Source: Lasiosphaeris hirsuta
Taxonomy: Eukaryota; Ascomycota; Sordariomycetes; Sordariales; Lasiosphaeriaceae
Assembly: GCA_030549175.1 (NCBI GenBank)
Contig: JAUKUA010000008.1
Span: 248,001 to 312,000 of the forward strand
Direction: 5' to 3'
DNA: 64,000 nucleotides
Of the stretch, positions 21,408-32,250 are shown piece after piece. The notes under the pieces are model-generated. The model did not search any database and was not told where the DNA came from. It saw only the letters and a program-made list of their open reading frames with translations. How positions within the stretch are numbered: the first letter of the stretch is position 1; each line of letters begins with the position of its first letter. The position numbers and the translations under genes were made by a program.

Positions 21408-23130
21408 ATGGGGGCCGCTGAGAGTAAAGAGGTCACTGACAAACTATCTACAGCTCACAGAGACGGAAAAACAAGTGATCTTTTAGAGGACGAAAATGTA
21501 AGCAGCTTTCCCATCAATCCTAGTGCCCGCTTACAAAATCTAGTTCGTTCAGACTTTGTCGAAATTATGGGACAGTGTACCAAAGGACGGTAGGAAGCGC
21601 GTTCTGGAGGGCCTTCATCTCAATGAGAAGCAAAACCGCCTGTCGAACAGCAAGACAGAGTCCAACAAGAAGATTGAACTTCCCAAGGTCGTTGAAGCAG
21701 GTATACCAATATGGTCTGCGAACCCAGAGGTATTCTTCCAAGACGAATCGTTCACTCCTGACTTCTCCGGCAACTTCCCGCGTGCTCTACACCTTTTCGG
21801 GAGCCGTCTAGTCGACAATGCTGCCTTATTTGGGATTCGACAGAAGGTGTTGGCTGTGGCGATTCATCGTGTGAAAGGTTCATTTCTTCAGCACAACCTG
21901 GACTGGGACTCCCTGCTTGATGAGGTTGTGAGCTCTTTGGGCCAAGACGCACAGGACAAAAAAAAAGTAAAAGACACCTGGTCAAAATGGGCAAGGCAAG
22001 GCAGCCGGTTCGCAGAGGTGATGAAAGACATTGGAAGTGATGGTGTGTTACTGGCTCTCCCCGATGACATATCGGACACCATGTAAGTAAAATACCTCCT
22101 CTTGACTTACCGGTCTAACGACTCATTTAGATGGACTCGCTTGCCTCTTGACGCCAACAACCAGGATCGCATACAATTGGTCGAGAATCTAAAACGTCGG
22201 GATATTGTCATGCTCGCGGAAAAGTGTTGCCCAGCGGCGAAACAGATCTTGAGACATATCCACTCTATGCAGATGATGTGGATGCACCAGCGAGACTCTG
22301 CGACTAAGAAGTACAAAGAGCCATGCGACACCTGCCGGAAGAGGAAGATTCGCTGTGACCATACCACCCTGACGACGCGAAAGCGCCCGAGGCCTCAGTC
22401 AGCCCAAAGAGGCGGGGGGAGCAAGAAAGTGCAGACGCCAACGGGACAGCATGGCCCACGTTGTGAAGTGATCTTGAACCCCACATTCTCTGCGGAGGAC
22501 ATCAATCTTTCGGGCGAGGCGGGCCGATTCGTCCCGTCGCTGACCGCAGGTGCGGGTGTGAGAGAGGGCAACGCGGCACAGGAGAGGGCCTGCGAGCGAA
22601 CGAGACCCGAGCACGGAGATGCCACTGATAGCCGCCAGTCACCGCCAACCGAGCCCAGTGCTAACCTGGGCAGTGCTCACCGTTTTCTGCTTTCGCCAAC
22701 CGGACCACAGCAGTTTTCACTCCAGTACGCCAGTGTGCGCACGCCCGACGACAGCAGCCCCCAGCCGCCGCAAGGGCAGTGGACTGGCCAGCACCGCAGA
22801 CTGACACATGGCGTCCCTCCCAACGACGATCAACCCCACCCAGATGCTGCAGCTCAGCACCACTCACTTGGCGAACAGCCGCACCATCCATGGCTCCAGG
22901 CGCAGGATGGAGTGAGTCGCGATTTTTTATCTCCAGACCTTCAAACTTATGTGGTCAATGTCAATATGCTTCTGGAAGCAGCGAGGGTGGGGGACGCGCC
23001 TGGAGAGATGCTTGGAGTGCAGGTCGGCAACAACCTTGATGAGTACCAGGCTCAAGAAGAGAGCTTCATGGATATGGTGTACTGGCCCAGCGATGACGGA
23101 GAGCCCGCCGCAGACATGGCGAATGTGTAA
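21408..23130 (+). CDS. Unknown protein: myristoylation-type N-terminus with half a Zn2Cys6 motif
   Basis: Three exons join in frame: 21408-21497, 21553-22082, 22131-23130 (539 residues). The start MGAAESKE fits an N-myristoylation signal. Residues about 30-250 form a helical region (for example FPRALHLFGSRLVDNAALFG and ALPDDISDTIWTRLP) that I recall from uncharacterised fungal proteins. Near residue 275 PCDTCRKRKIRCDH is the first half of a Gal4-type Zn2Cys6 cluster; the expected second CxxC/C trio is missing, and a long Gln/Pro/His-rich tail follows. A membrane-tethered or DNA-binding role is speculative. The gene ends 11 bp before the convergent gene at 23142. Confidence 0.75.
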
Positions 23131-23141
23131 ATATCTTGTCA

Positions 23142-23750
23142 TCATTTATTCTCCATTCCCAATGCAATTCCCGTCACATCCTCTCCCACTGTCTCGGGAG
23201 GAAAACGAACCATCATAATCGAAATCGGGACCTCATTTTCCCTCATCCTCATGGTAGTGCCGCTTTTGAGCAAATACCCTCCGCAATCAGCTTTGTGGAA
23301 GGCCCGAAACCGGACTGTGACAAGTTGGCCCGACTCCTCGAATCTGACCATCGGCAACATCGGCGCATTTTCTGGGTCCTTTCTTCTTGGCAGTGGTAAA
23401 ATAAAGGTCGGAGAGCTCGATTTCATCGCGCCCTTCACAAAGTCAAAGATCCGAACAACCGGCTCGCCTGGGTCCTTCCCAGTCCGACTCTTAACCTCGG
23501 TTGCCTAACAGGTTAATGAAAGTCTTTCAGCAGGATCCTGCAGTGTACATACTATCTGATCCACGAGCTGCTTCACCACAGGCTCCAAGTTCTTCATTGA
23601 TACTGAATCCTCTCTCAAACGGCGCAGGACGGTTTTCCCAACAACAGGGTCATCACCGTCAAAATCGTCATCGCTGATTTGCGCCGCTGCGATAGCCCCG
23701 GCAATGGCCGAGGAGAGGTGGATGGTTGTAACTGACGGAAGTGGTGTCAT
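23142..23750 (-). CDS. Hypothetical protein, two exons
   Basis: Exon 1 (23750-23553) and exon 2 (23504-23142) join across a 48-nt intron (GTATGT...TTAG) giving 186 residues. The N-terminus includes an Ala-rich helix and an acidic stretch (DDDFDGDD); the C-terminal half is beta-rich with a pattern FRAFHKADCGGYLL. No known family. It is convergent with the preceding gene; 3' ends nearly touch. Confidence 0.65.
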
Positions 23751-24107
23751 GATTCTGAATGAGCTCCTTAAGGTAGATGTGACAGAATTCGAATGTTATT
23801 TATATGATTTCGGCCAGCATTCGTGACACGAGCCCGATCACCCAAGTCGGGCGCTGCTTAACTGCCAAACCCCCGCATTTCGGAGGAACAAGCTCTTTGG
23901 CTCGGGCTTGATCAGCTGACTCGACCCACTTCAGCCAAGATAGCTTACGTTAGTGCTTTTTAGGCACCGACACCAAGCTCTGAACACAAGCCAACAGGAA
24001 GCACCTGAATTGCAACGTTGAAATTAAAGCTGTCAGATAAAACACTACATCACCAAATATCATAAGTACATTCGCATTCAGCAATTGGTCCTAATACCCA
24101 GCCGTTT
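23751..24107. other. Intergenic
   Basis: No coding signal; upstream region of the gene at 23142-23750 and downstream of the proline-rich gene. Confidence 0.5.
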
Positions 24108-24590
24108 CTAAACGTCCCGCATATCCATCGGCTTGTCTGTTTCGCGAGGGCCGCCGTGCTCGTCGCCATTAGGGGTTAGAGGAGGAGCGGCCGGCTGCTC
24201 CTCAACGCCTGCGGAGGGGTGCGGCGTTGGTGGAGGGGTAGTGGATGGCTCTTCTGCGCCGCGTGCCGAGTTGCGGGGAGGGGTGGCCGGATGCTCCTCG
24301 CCAACACCTACGGGGGCGAGCGATGACCACGGCGGCGGAGGAGGGGGAGTGGACGGCTCTGCTGCGCCGTGTGCCGAGTCGCGGGGAGGGGCGGCCAAAT
24401 TCCCCTCGTTAACGCCTGCCGGGGGGAGCGGTGGCAGTGGCGGCGGTGGTGGAGAGGGAGTGGTTGGCTCTTTTGCGCCGCGTGCCGAGTCGCGGGGAGG
24501 AGACTGATTCTTGTCGCCATTACTGGAGCTGGCGGGAGGAAGAGTATTGCGCTCTCCGCTCTCTGAGGAGGTTTGACGCACTTCGGACAT
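24108..24590 (-). CDS. Proline-rich repeat protein
   Basis: The frame from the ATG at 24590 gives 160 residues. After a Ser/Glu-rich start it holds three imperfect copies of a unit of about 40 residues, each with PPRDSARGA, EPST, a proline run and AGV. It ends with a charged tail. Such proteins are disordered and may bind SH3/WW-type domains; none is named here. The frame is open further upstream to 24773, so a longer N-terminus is possible. The antisense frames are mirror images of the repeat. Confidence 0.55.
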   Translation of the reverse strand: MSEVRQTSSESGERNTLPPASSSNGDKNQSPPRDSARGAKEPTTPSPPPPPLPPLPPAGVNEGNLAAPPRDSAHGAAEPSTPPPPPPWSSLAPVGVGEEHPATPPRNSARGAEEPSTTPPPTPHPSAGVEEQPAAPPLTPNGDEHGGPRETDKPMDMRDV

Positions 24591-25668
24591 GATGTAGGAC
24601 TGCTGAATCCTTGAACCGATATAGACAAGGTAAAGAGACTCGATGTTGCCGCGAGAGCAAGTGCAACGAGGCGGACGAAGGAGAACTTCGGGTATAACTG
24701 TCATGTGGGGAGGTAGTGGAGCTTTAGTCTGTTTTATACCTATTATTAGTGTCCTGATCTGAGGGCTCATCAAACATTCCTGAATCGAGTCCTTCGATGT
24801 AACTCGCGTCCGCTCACTTGAGCAGCGCCTGCTAGCAGAAGCTCAACCGCGCAGCTGGGCCGTATACGGAACCAAAGACATGATCTACCCAGACTAGGCT
24901 GGACACAGCTGCAGGAGTGTATGTCAGAAGCACAGATTGCCCCCGGACATCTGCCCTCAGCCAGCTCCAATGTGCGTCGCCCAGTAAAATACCATGTACG
25001 ATGAAGCCAGAGCAAAAGCAATGCAGCGGACGTGGGCTGATACGCGGTAATCGCCTCTGAATCCTTCAATACAACCCGCGTCCACTCGCTCTCCCACAGT
25101 TTATTCTAGCAAGCGTTCAATCCGGTAACCACACGGCTGGGCCACATACAGTAACCAAAGGCACGCAGCTGCAGAAGTGTATCCCAAGGGGGGTAGAGTC
25201 TTCGCCCCGGCCATCTATCGCCAACTCGGACCTATTTCGACAAAGCGGCGTGCATTATTCAGCTCGACTGGACGGAGCTGCGGATCGAATGCTGTTTACC
25301 GCACATCCCTAAGGCAGAGTGATCGCCGCGAACCAGTGCATGATGCAACGGCATCCACGTCGGCCACATGCGTGGTGACCAGCTTGACAACTCATCTACA
25401 TGTTAGGCCGACTTCAGCCCATGGAGAGTACAGCTTCGCGAAATGTATTCTGTACAACTCGCGATTTGACCAGTAATCACAGCGAGCGGGCAGACCCGCT
25501 CATCTTCGGGGAAGGTTTTTGTGGCTGCGGAATGTCAGTTGGATCCAGTGGTGCCTTGGCAAGGCTGGTAGCAGGGATCGCACATCTGGGATCCCTGAAT
25601 GTAGCTGACGGTAGGGATCTTATATCTGCGATCCCTAGGTTAGAAACGTATCACAAATGGCAGTGGGC
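24591..25668. repeat. Diverged tandem duplication, gene-free
   Basis: 24781-24900 and 25058-25165 are diverged copies in direct orientation (shared tgaatc, ccttc.at, cgcgtccnctc, ctgggcc.tata, aaccaaag). Copies differ mostly by transitions, as expected for RIP or age. No gene is recognised. Near 25575-25640 the word gggatc is repeated several times. Confidence 0.5.
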
Positions 25669-25792
25669 CCCCGTGCCCCGTGCCCCGTGCCCCGTACCCC
25701 GTACCCCCGACCACCCCGTACCCCGTGCCCCGTGCCCCGTGCCCCGTACCCCGTGCCCCGTACCCCGCGGCCCGTGGCCGTGCCCCGGTGGC
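25669..25792. repeat. Heptanucleotide satellite (CCCGTGC/CCCGTAC)
   Basis: About 17 tandem 7-mers alternating CCCCGTG and CCCCGTA types, with one break (cgaccac) and degenerate units at the right end. Both strands are open through it only because 7 is not a multiple of 3. Confidence 0.9.
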
Positions 25793-26134
25793 AGGGGGCA
25801 TGGCGTTAGGGTACACTTGTATTAGCAGGAGGGTATCTTTGTTTCTCACGCAAGCAATGCATTGTTCTGAGTTTCATAGTTCATTGTGGTCCTAATGTAC
25901 CTCTTGAGAGCTTGCTTCAACAATCAGTCTTGATCACCAACCCCATTAGGCGTCCTAAACGTCCTTCATTGTTTAGGCACGCCGCTAAATAGGCTGCATT
26001 CTGCCCTTCCGCCCTGATTGCGACGTGTTGTTGTAGGGGTATGACGTGATATTTCAGTGTGCTTCAATGTCCCCTTACCTGCAGCAGCTATTAGCAACAC
26101 TCAGTTTCCAACTAAGTTCTGTTTGACGTGCCTC

Positions 26135-26272
26135 TTACTTTCGGGCCTTCTCTTGATCAGGTGTCGGCTTATCAGGTTGTGGTGTTTCCTGGGGAGGAGG
26201 GCCTCCACATAATCCGCATTTGTAAGGGCCTTGAAATCCAGTGCCACCGCACAGCTTGCACTTCTCCGGCAT
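26135..26272 (-). CDS. 45-residue protein with two CxxC motifs
   Basis: A short frame from ATG 26272 to TAA 26135. It starts MPEKCKLCGGTGF and continues with YKCGLCGG, two CxxC pairs with the glycine pattern CxxCxGxG of DnaJ-type zinc-binding repeats, then a Pro/Lys/Glu tail. Four cysteines spaced this way could bind one zinc. It lies head-to-head with the C2H2 gene starting at 26626 (about 350 bp apart). Its size is below usual gene-calling limits; the ordered motif supports it. Confidence 0.55.
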   Translation of the reverse strand: MPEKCKLCGGTGFQGPYKCGLCGGPPPQETPQPDKPTPDQEKARK

Positions 26273-26625
26273 CTTAGATGCGTTATTGGGATTTGGTGAT
26301 GATAGTATCTGGTTAAGGTATTTGAAATGAAACTTTTGCGGTTGCGCACTTGTTGCGAACGCATCAGCAGCAGTCTCGAATAAATACGCTTAAGGGATTT
26401 CAACATGTTTTGCCTAAAGCGACATGAAAGCCCGATTTGCAAGATGCCCAATCAGGTGACATACCAAGTGTTTTCGGGCCGGCTTTGGCCGAAAGCGGCC
26501 TGATGGGAAATCTCGTCTTGCCAAGATGCCAAACATGTGACGACAGACTGGCTTCGTTAGCCAGCGCATTTTCACGATCGCTTTGCCCCCATTCACGCCA
26601 TCACATGTGACATCGGGAAAGCGAA
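26273..26625. other. Intergenic, possible upstream exon remnants
   Basis: Short plus-strand frames at 26404-26600 contain cysteine/histidine patterns (for example CQTCDD near 26525) that resemble degenerate C2H2 fingers and end in stops. They may be unrecognised 5' exons of the next gene or decayed fingers. Confidence 0.35.
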
Positions 26626-28060
26626 ATGATGCAGAACAAATGCCAAACTTGTCTCAAATCTTTTGAGAACGAAACGGACCTAGAGAGACATATCGCCAAA
26701 CACCAAGTGAGGCTTCGCGGACGATTAAACATGGACTGAGTTAACCCTCTGCAGGCGCGAATTGCTGACGCAATCAAGAGTGTCAACGCCTGCCAGGTTC
26801 GTGGTATCAGACTTTGCGGTTTTTCGATGCTAAGAAACACCTAGGCCCGGCTAGAAGAGTTGTTTCACACTTTGTCCATTTACTTACGCCATGGTGATGA
26901 GCCGGCTGTTGATGGCGGCTTAGTTGACGACGTGTCGGTTGGCGACGGTTCAGTTGGCGACGGCTCAGTTGGCGACGGCTCAGTTGGCGGTGGTATCAAC
27001 GGCGACGAACCAATTCACTGTGACGAGCAACACGATGTTGACAAGGCCAAAACTGGGACTATGTGTCCTGTTTCTCAATGCGATGGAGGGCCTTTTGATG
27101 ATCCTAAGGGACTACAGCGGCACTACGAAACACGTACACTAGCTGTTCCACGTTTTTTTACACGCAGATTTATACTAACAGGGACACAGACGTCGAATGC
27201 GACGAGAATTGTGACTTCTGCGGCACACCACTGACTCTAGTATCGAAACTTAGAAGGCACTATTGCGAATGTCCATCTGCCCGAAAGGTGAAAGCTTCCA
27301 GCAAAACAGTCCAGTCTCGGAGGGGCTTATATAAAAGCGCGCGCACTGAGCTAGATAAGTTGTTACAGACAGACGTGACAAGGGCGGGCCTTATGAATAT
27401 TCCCAACAGCCTCGGCAAACGGCGTCGAGAGTTGGAAACGGATGGCCCACAGCAAAAGCAGGGACGACTTCAAGGGGATGATGGTATAGCTTCAGTGCGA
27501 TATGAACATTTTCAGGGTGACTCCGCTGTTGGTAAATCATCCCACCGTTCTCCTTTTCTACCATCTTGATATTGACGCCGATACTCTCAGCAGATAGCTA
27601 TGCACCTCCAAGTGCCTGGCGAAGTTTTCCCGGTTCATTGACTGCCCATCCTGAGTTGACTATGTTGGTCGGCAATTCGCCTTTTCAGTCAACGGAGCGC
27701 AACTTCGGACGTAGAGGAGACGACGATGCAGAAGCACTTTTCCCCTCGAATAACCCACATACAGTTTACGCTCCTCCTAGCGACTCCATGGATTGCAACA
27801 GAATTGCCACACAAGGGTCCCTCGTCTCGGCGACTTCACTTTCACGAGCTCCGACCCTATCTGTGCACACAGTGGACGGCCTGGGATTTTCGGCTGCTTA
27901 TGCCGCGATGCAGGCTCCAGTTCCACGAGCACCAGCTCTGTGCGTTTATACCGCGGACGGAATCACTTCACACCAGCCTGTCGGTGGTTATTTCTCTACT
28001 CCACATAAGGAATTCGCAGCTGATCACATTACATATAATCATGGGGCGGGCTCATCTTGA
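26626..28060 (+). CDS. C2H2 zinc-finger protein, five exons
   Basis: Exons 26626-26706, 26755-26796, 26845-27133, 27190-27531 and 27591-28060 join in frame (407 residues). Finger 1: CQTCLKSFENETDLERHIAKH. Finger 2 lies around CPVSQCDGGPF...LQRHYETH and finger 3 around CDFCGTPLTLVSKLRRHYCEC. Between fingers 1 and 2 a run of VGDGS units (four near-identical copies) forms a low-complexity insert. The C-terminal half is Pro/Ser-rich with two SLSRAPT.../PRAPAL.V.T.DG-like copies. Introns have GTGAGG, GTTCGT, GTACAC and GTAAAT donors. It is probably a nuclear DNA- or RNA-binding protein. The stop abuts the stop of the convergent gene at 28061. Confidence 0.75.
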
Positions 28061-28870
28061 TTACTCCATGCTTGCGGCGCGAGCTTTCTCTCCTACAAAT
28101 GAAATATTTATGTTGAAGCCTCTGAGCTTCAATTCGTCGGCCTTTGCTTTAACAGCCTCCGTGTCAGGTAGTTCCATCTTCGCCCAAAAGCGGACCTCAG
28201 ACTCCGATGCAAAACCAACATTGACACAGAAACCTTCGAGGACGGTAAATCCGAGCCTACTATCCATGATAGCCCTGTGACAAGTTAGCGCCCCGATCGA
28301 TACCCTTCAAGCAATAGTCTTACAATCCACCGTTCTTCATCGGAACTTCCTTCTCAATGATGCCTTCCTTTTTCATCTCCACTCGAGGCAGTGCAAGAAG
28401 ACCCCACCCTTCCAGTTCTATTGGGCTTATATTCTGTATATGCGAGCCCTTGTAATAGACGATCCGCGACCCAGGGCTGCATAACCGGACAAGGAGCGCT
28501 GGCGCTGCTGGTTCCTCAAGGTAGGAGCTGGGATTGTGGAAAAACAGCGCCTGGTCAGAAGGAAGTTTGTCGCTGTATATTTTGATGCATCCCCAGCGAG
28601 GCCGGTCAAGAATCGACTCGATAATCTTTCGTATGTCCTGAAGCAAGAGAACGTTAGTATGACGACAGGGCGTCTCTCTCAGTAGCGTACCTGATTGTCC
28701 AGAGAGTTCTTGGCGCAAAATTCCAAGCCATACGGCGTCTTGGTTGGCAAACCCATTTCACTGAACTTAGCGATCTCTGCCCCTACTTGGAGGTCTTCTA
28801 AACTGTAAACGCCAGTCTCTCGAATGGATTCTTCTACCTCCCTTTTTGGGATCGAGCATGCTGAAGCCAT
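28061..28870 (-). CDS. Conserved fungal protein of unknown function, three exons
   Basis: Exons 28870-28691, 28637-28324 and 28274-28061 join in frame (235 residues) across introns with GTACGC/ACTAAC/CAG and GTAAGA/CTAAC/CAG. The protein has IRKIIESILDRPRWGCIKIY, FFHNPSSYLEE, PALLVRLCSPGSRIVYYKGS and GGLAIMDSRLGFTV, blocks I recall from an uncharacterised ascomycete family. No catalytic motif is recognised. The frame continues upstream to an ATG at 28936; I prefer 28870 because the extra part is basic and low-complexity. Confidence 0.72.
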
Positions 28871-29323
28871 GGTGGCTGCCTGGCCAGGTCTGTGGTTGCG
28901 GGGAGAAGTCCTTTTTGGTTGTGAAATTTGGGGCATCGGGGATCATGGCGGGGTTGCTTACGCGAAGCACGGTCCCGATAAGGCTTGATAAGAAAATAAC
29001 GGGGTCCATGCGCCCCAGTTTGCGATACGTATTTGAAGGTAAGCACTTGACCGGGTTCCATATCCCGCCCCGCCACTGAGCAGCCCACGCAATCGTTATT
29101 GGGCGCACACCCCGACTTTGCGATCCAAGAGGTTGCAGGGCGCAGCTTCATGTGCCCGACTGCCATCAGGACCGGGCGCGCCATGACACAAACGTGGCTC
29201 GCATGCGCGTTATTTTAGCCGAAGAACAGCCGTCGTGGATCCACTAACCCCGCGATCGAAGTTTCCGAGACACAATTCGCGACAAATCGACAAGGGCGGG
29301 TTACAGTACTACTCCTGCCCTAG
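28871..29323. other. Intergenic
   Basis: Minus-strand frames up to 29184 exist but show no domain. GC content rises at the right side toward the bacterial-like relic. Confidence 0.4.
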
Positions 29324-29678
29324 TGCATCCGCACCCTGATCAGACGCGGGGTCCTGAGCCTCGTGGGGTTCGGCGCCGGCTCGGTCGCTCTCGCCGCCTG
29401 CAGCGCGACGGCAGCTCGCTCGTCGGTGAACCCCCGCGACCCCCACGTCCCCACCGCCTCTGCGACGGCCACCGCGAGCTCCGCGGTGGCCGTCCCGCCG
29501 GCGAGATCCGGCACGACCGCCGCGGGCGTTCCGATGACCCTTGACCTCACAATCCTCGACATGGCCAACGACGTGTCCTTCGAGAACGCCGCCGTCTACG
29601 CATGGCACTGCGACGCTCAGGGTGGGTACTCTATGTACTCCGACCGGTGTCGAGGGCGAGACCTACCTGCGCGCAGTC
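29324..29678 (+). pseudogene. Relic of an actinobacterial-type intradiol dioxygenase (lipoprotein)
   Basis: The translated frame begins with a twin-Arg and lipobox-like leader (RRGVLSLVGFGAGSVALAAC), has an Ala/Ser/Pro linker, and then VPMTLDLTILDM, ENAAVYAWHCDAQGGYSMYS, which are signature blocks of bacterial secreted intradiol ring-cleavage dioxygenases. One extra base then shifts the frame: GVEGETYLRAV continues in the next frame. There is no start codon (TAG just precedes), the metal-ligand part beyond is missing or scrambled, and GC content is much higher than nearby. It fits a horizontally acquired, dead gene fragment; bacterial contamination or chimeric assembly is the main alternative. 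Confidence 0.75.
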
Positions 29679-29734
29679 AGAAACACCTCCTTCAACACCC
29701 CGTCCGCTGGCCATGATTGGCAAAATCGCCTGGA

Positions 29735-29832
29735 GCAGGTTGGCCACGCACACACAGGATTGGCACGCCCGCAGGATTGGCCACGCACACACAGGATTGG
29801 CGCGCCCGCAGGATTAGCCACGCCTGTAAGGT
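29735..29832. repeat. Short tandem repeat next to the dioxygenase relic
   Basis: A unit of about 40 bp built from cacacaggattggc and cgcccgcaggattggccacg occurs two and a half times. Confidence 0.75.
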
Positions 29833-30025
29833 TATCTTAGTTGAGTAGGCGAATCATCAGCCATTTCCAATGATAAACCCACTACCCCGCTAGCCTCCCT
29901 GCGCCTGGCGAGGCCCTAAATATCAAAATTCTTCCCCAACCTTTGAGCGGTCGCCTTATCCGCGCCCTGCACAGTCATTCACACGAGAGCGTAGCCTCAG
30001 CGCAGCAACACCAAAGTTTACAAGC

Positions 30026-30462
30026 ATGGCAGACGACATAAATATGGACCCAACGCGTTGGAGCCATTCAACTGGTGAGCTGGCCGAGCACGAGGTGAGC
30101 ACCAACAGGCGTCCCCACCCTGCTCAAATGCGTTGATTGCTAACTGGCGCACGCGTGGTGTCAAGGCGACCGTTGGTATCAACGGTAATGCTACCGATTT
30201 AGCCATCGTCGTCTCGTCCGGTAAGCGCGCGAAGCAGGATAGAGAGAGGCGGAGGCAGAAGGAAGCGGAGGAGAGGGAGAAAGAGTGGTTTCGCAGACAG
30301 CAAGAGGAGATAGATAAGGAGAGAGAGGAGAAGAAAGTGAAGCAGAAGGAGAAGGAGAAGGAGAAGGAGAAGGGGAAAGAGAAGGAGAAGGAGAAGGGGA
30401 AAGAGAAGGAGAAGGGGAAGGAGAAGGAGAAGGCGGGGAAAGAGATAGGGGCCGGAGCGTAA
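30026..30462 (+). CDS. Lys/Glu-rich coiled-coil protein, two exons
   Basis: Exon 1 (30026-30094) starts at ATG; exon 2 (30166-30462) follows a 71-nt intron with GTGAGC, a GCTAAC branch point and AAG as acceptor. The product has 121 residues: a neutral 40-residue head, then an Arg/Glu/Lys-rich helix (REREEKKVKQK type) that runs into KEKEKGKEKEK repeats from a gagaag microsatellite. A charged single helix or coiled coil is expected. The head has no known match. The repeat part probably varies among strains. Confidence 0.5.
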
Positions 30463-30551
30463 GAGTGACATCGTAGTCGGCCTGGAAGCTGGGTCGGTCA
30501 TTGTGCGTTCGGAGTAGTGATGGATGAGAAGGATTGGGAACATAGCTAGTA

Positions 30552-32250
30552 TTATCTACTGGCGCTGGCCGTCTCCGAAGATGGGTTGAACAAGCGCTTC
30601 AACTCCTCTACATACTCCTCGTGGTCAGCAACCTTCTTGTTGACAACCTTGCGGGATCCCTGGCACCAGTACTTGTGTAACACCTCCACGTCAGCAGACA
30701 CACGACTAAACGGAGGGGCGATATGATCTTCCACAAGGGTTAACATAGCGTTGACGGAGTCGAGGCAGTGCCAGAACCACACCGCACCAGACTCCCAACC
30801 GTCATGTATCGTGCTAGATAGCGTCACCGTCCTGCCTTCCTTCAAGCCGGATTTCCTTGATATCTCCTCCTCCACCTCTTTCAAAACACTAACAAACTCT
30901 TGGTGGACGGAGTTAAACTCGACAAGGTTATCGCCCACAAGCTCGTCAATCCCAAGACCCGTTAACCAGTACGGTACAGCAAGCATCTCGGCAGGTAAGG
31001 CACATACCCACTCGAGGTCGATTAAGCAGGTGACGTTCCACTCATCGTCGACGAAAACATTACTCTGGTGGAGGTCGGTGAGTTGGAGGTGAAAGGGGCC
31101 GTTTCGCCGCCGTGACCTGCCCCCTACGAAGTGATGAGACAGCGTTCGCAAGAGCGCCCGATTTGCCATTTGGCGGCGGCAGTTCTCAGCGTTTTCCACG
31201 GCGTTCTGGTTCGTGAGGAAATACCCGTCGTGCAAATTGAGCAGGTCGGTGACGAACGGCTCGACGCATGAGTATGTCTCGTCGATCGCCCGCGGCGCCC
31301 CGTCGTTCTCCAGGATAGCTACGTTGCAAAGCAGAGGCCGGTTCGTCAGCGTCACCGTCCCGTCGGCGTCGAAGCGGAAGGACCCTATTCGAGGCTGGGG
31401 CACGCGAGCCAGGGAGAGGAGGATGCAGGACAGGCCTCGAAACAGCCTCTGCCGGCGGCGCTGGTCGTCTCGGCGCGTCTGCCATGTCTCCGAGAGCATG
31501 CGTCCGGTGTCAGGGCCGATGTATTCGAGCAAGGTGTAGGCCACGGGCAAGCGCAGGTGGCTGGCGGGGTGAGCGGCATAGTGAGAGACGAAGCCTGGGA
31601 AGCCTAAGAGGGAGTGGAGGCGGCGTCGGATAGTATGCCAGAAGCGAACGTAGAACGGCATGCGCTCCTCGTGGGTAAACTGCGGGCAATAAAAGGAGTT
31701 AGTGGGGGAACGGAGAGCACAAGCTCGGCAGAGCCCTACGTACGTGGCAGTGGTCGGAAAAGCCGAAGCCATACAGGTGTGGTATTCGCACTTCAGGACA
31801 CTGATTTTGCATCCACGCGTGAGTGCCAACCTCGCAGCTCAGCTTCTCATCTACGGCCCCCTGGGCGATCTTGTGTGGCATGACGCAGCGGAAAATAAGC
31901 GTCTGCTCGTCTGCTGGAGCAGAGGAAGTATGGGAATAGCGCCGCGACCCCGAAGACACCTGGACCGGAATGCAGATGTTGAAGCCGCCCTGTATCCATC
32001 TCTTGGGCGGGGCAACGGCGCAGCAGTAAGCAGCGCTGAGCCTCAGATGGTGCTTGACGAGCCCGGAAATTGTGTGTCTGTTGTCCCAGAGAGTCTTGGA
32101 GAGGTCCACGGCGGCCGCGGCATACGCTACTTCGCTGATGATGTTTTCGTCTTTGTTCAGCGCCGACTCCAATGTCATCAGGCGCCGGGGGCCGGGTAAG
32201 GCCGTGGCAGGCATGGGTGGCAAGCAGAGGGAAGGGGCGACGGCGGTCAC
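30552..32250 (-). CDS. Aminoglycoside phosphotransferase-fold protein
   Basis: Exon 1 (32250-31744) and exon 2 (31679-30552) join across a 64-nt intron with GTACGT, CACTAAC and CAG (544 residues). The C-terminal half has LHLQLTDLHQSNVFVDDEW and a following CLIDLEWV: the catalytic-loop (usual HxDxxxxN, here TDLHQSN with Leu before Thr) and metal-binding (here IDLEW) motifs of the APH/choline-kinase-like fold common in fungal accessory genomes. The brief N-lobe contains a basic segment and FNICIPV (a beta-strand pattern). The family phosphorylates small molecules or is inactive; the substrate cannot be inferred. The altered catalytic motif is in line with fungal members. Confidence 0.75.

Noticed and set aside
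23142..23438. Exon 2 of the 23-kb gene as a stand-alone 98-residue gene
   Set aside because: A clear intron joins it in frame to an upstream exon.
25669..25792. CRISPR-like array
   Set aside because: Units are 7 bp with no spacers, in a eukaryotic genome.
25400..25895. Frames across the heptamer array
   Set aside because: A 7-bp repeat without stops is open in all frames; no flanking coding signal.
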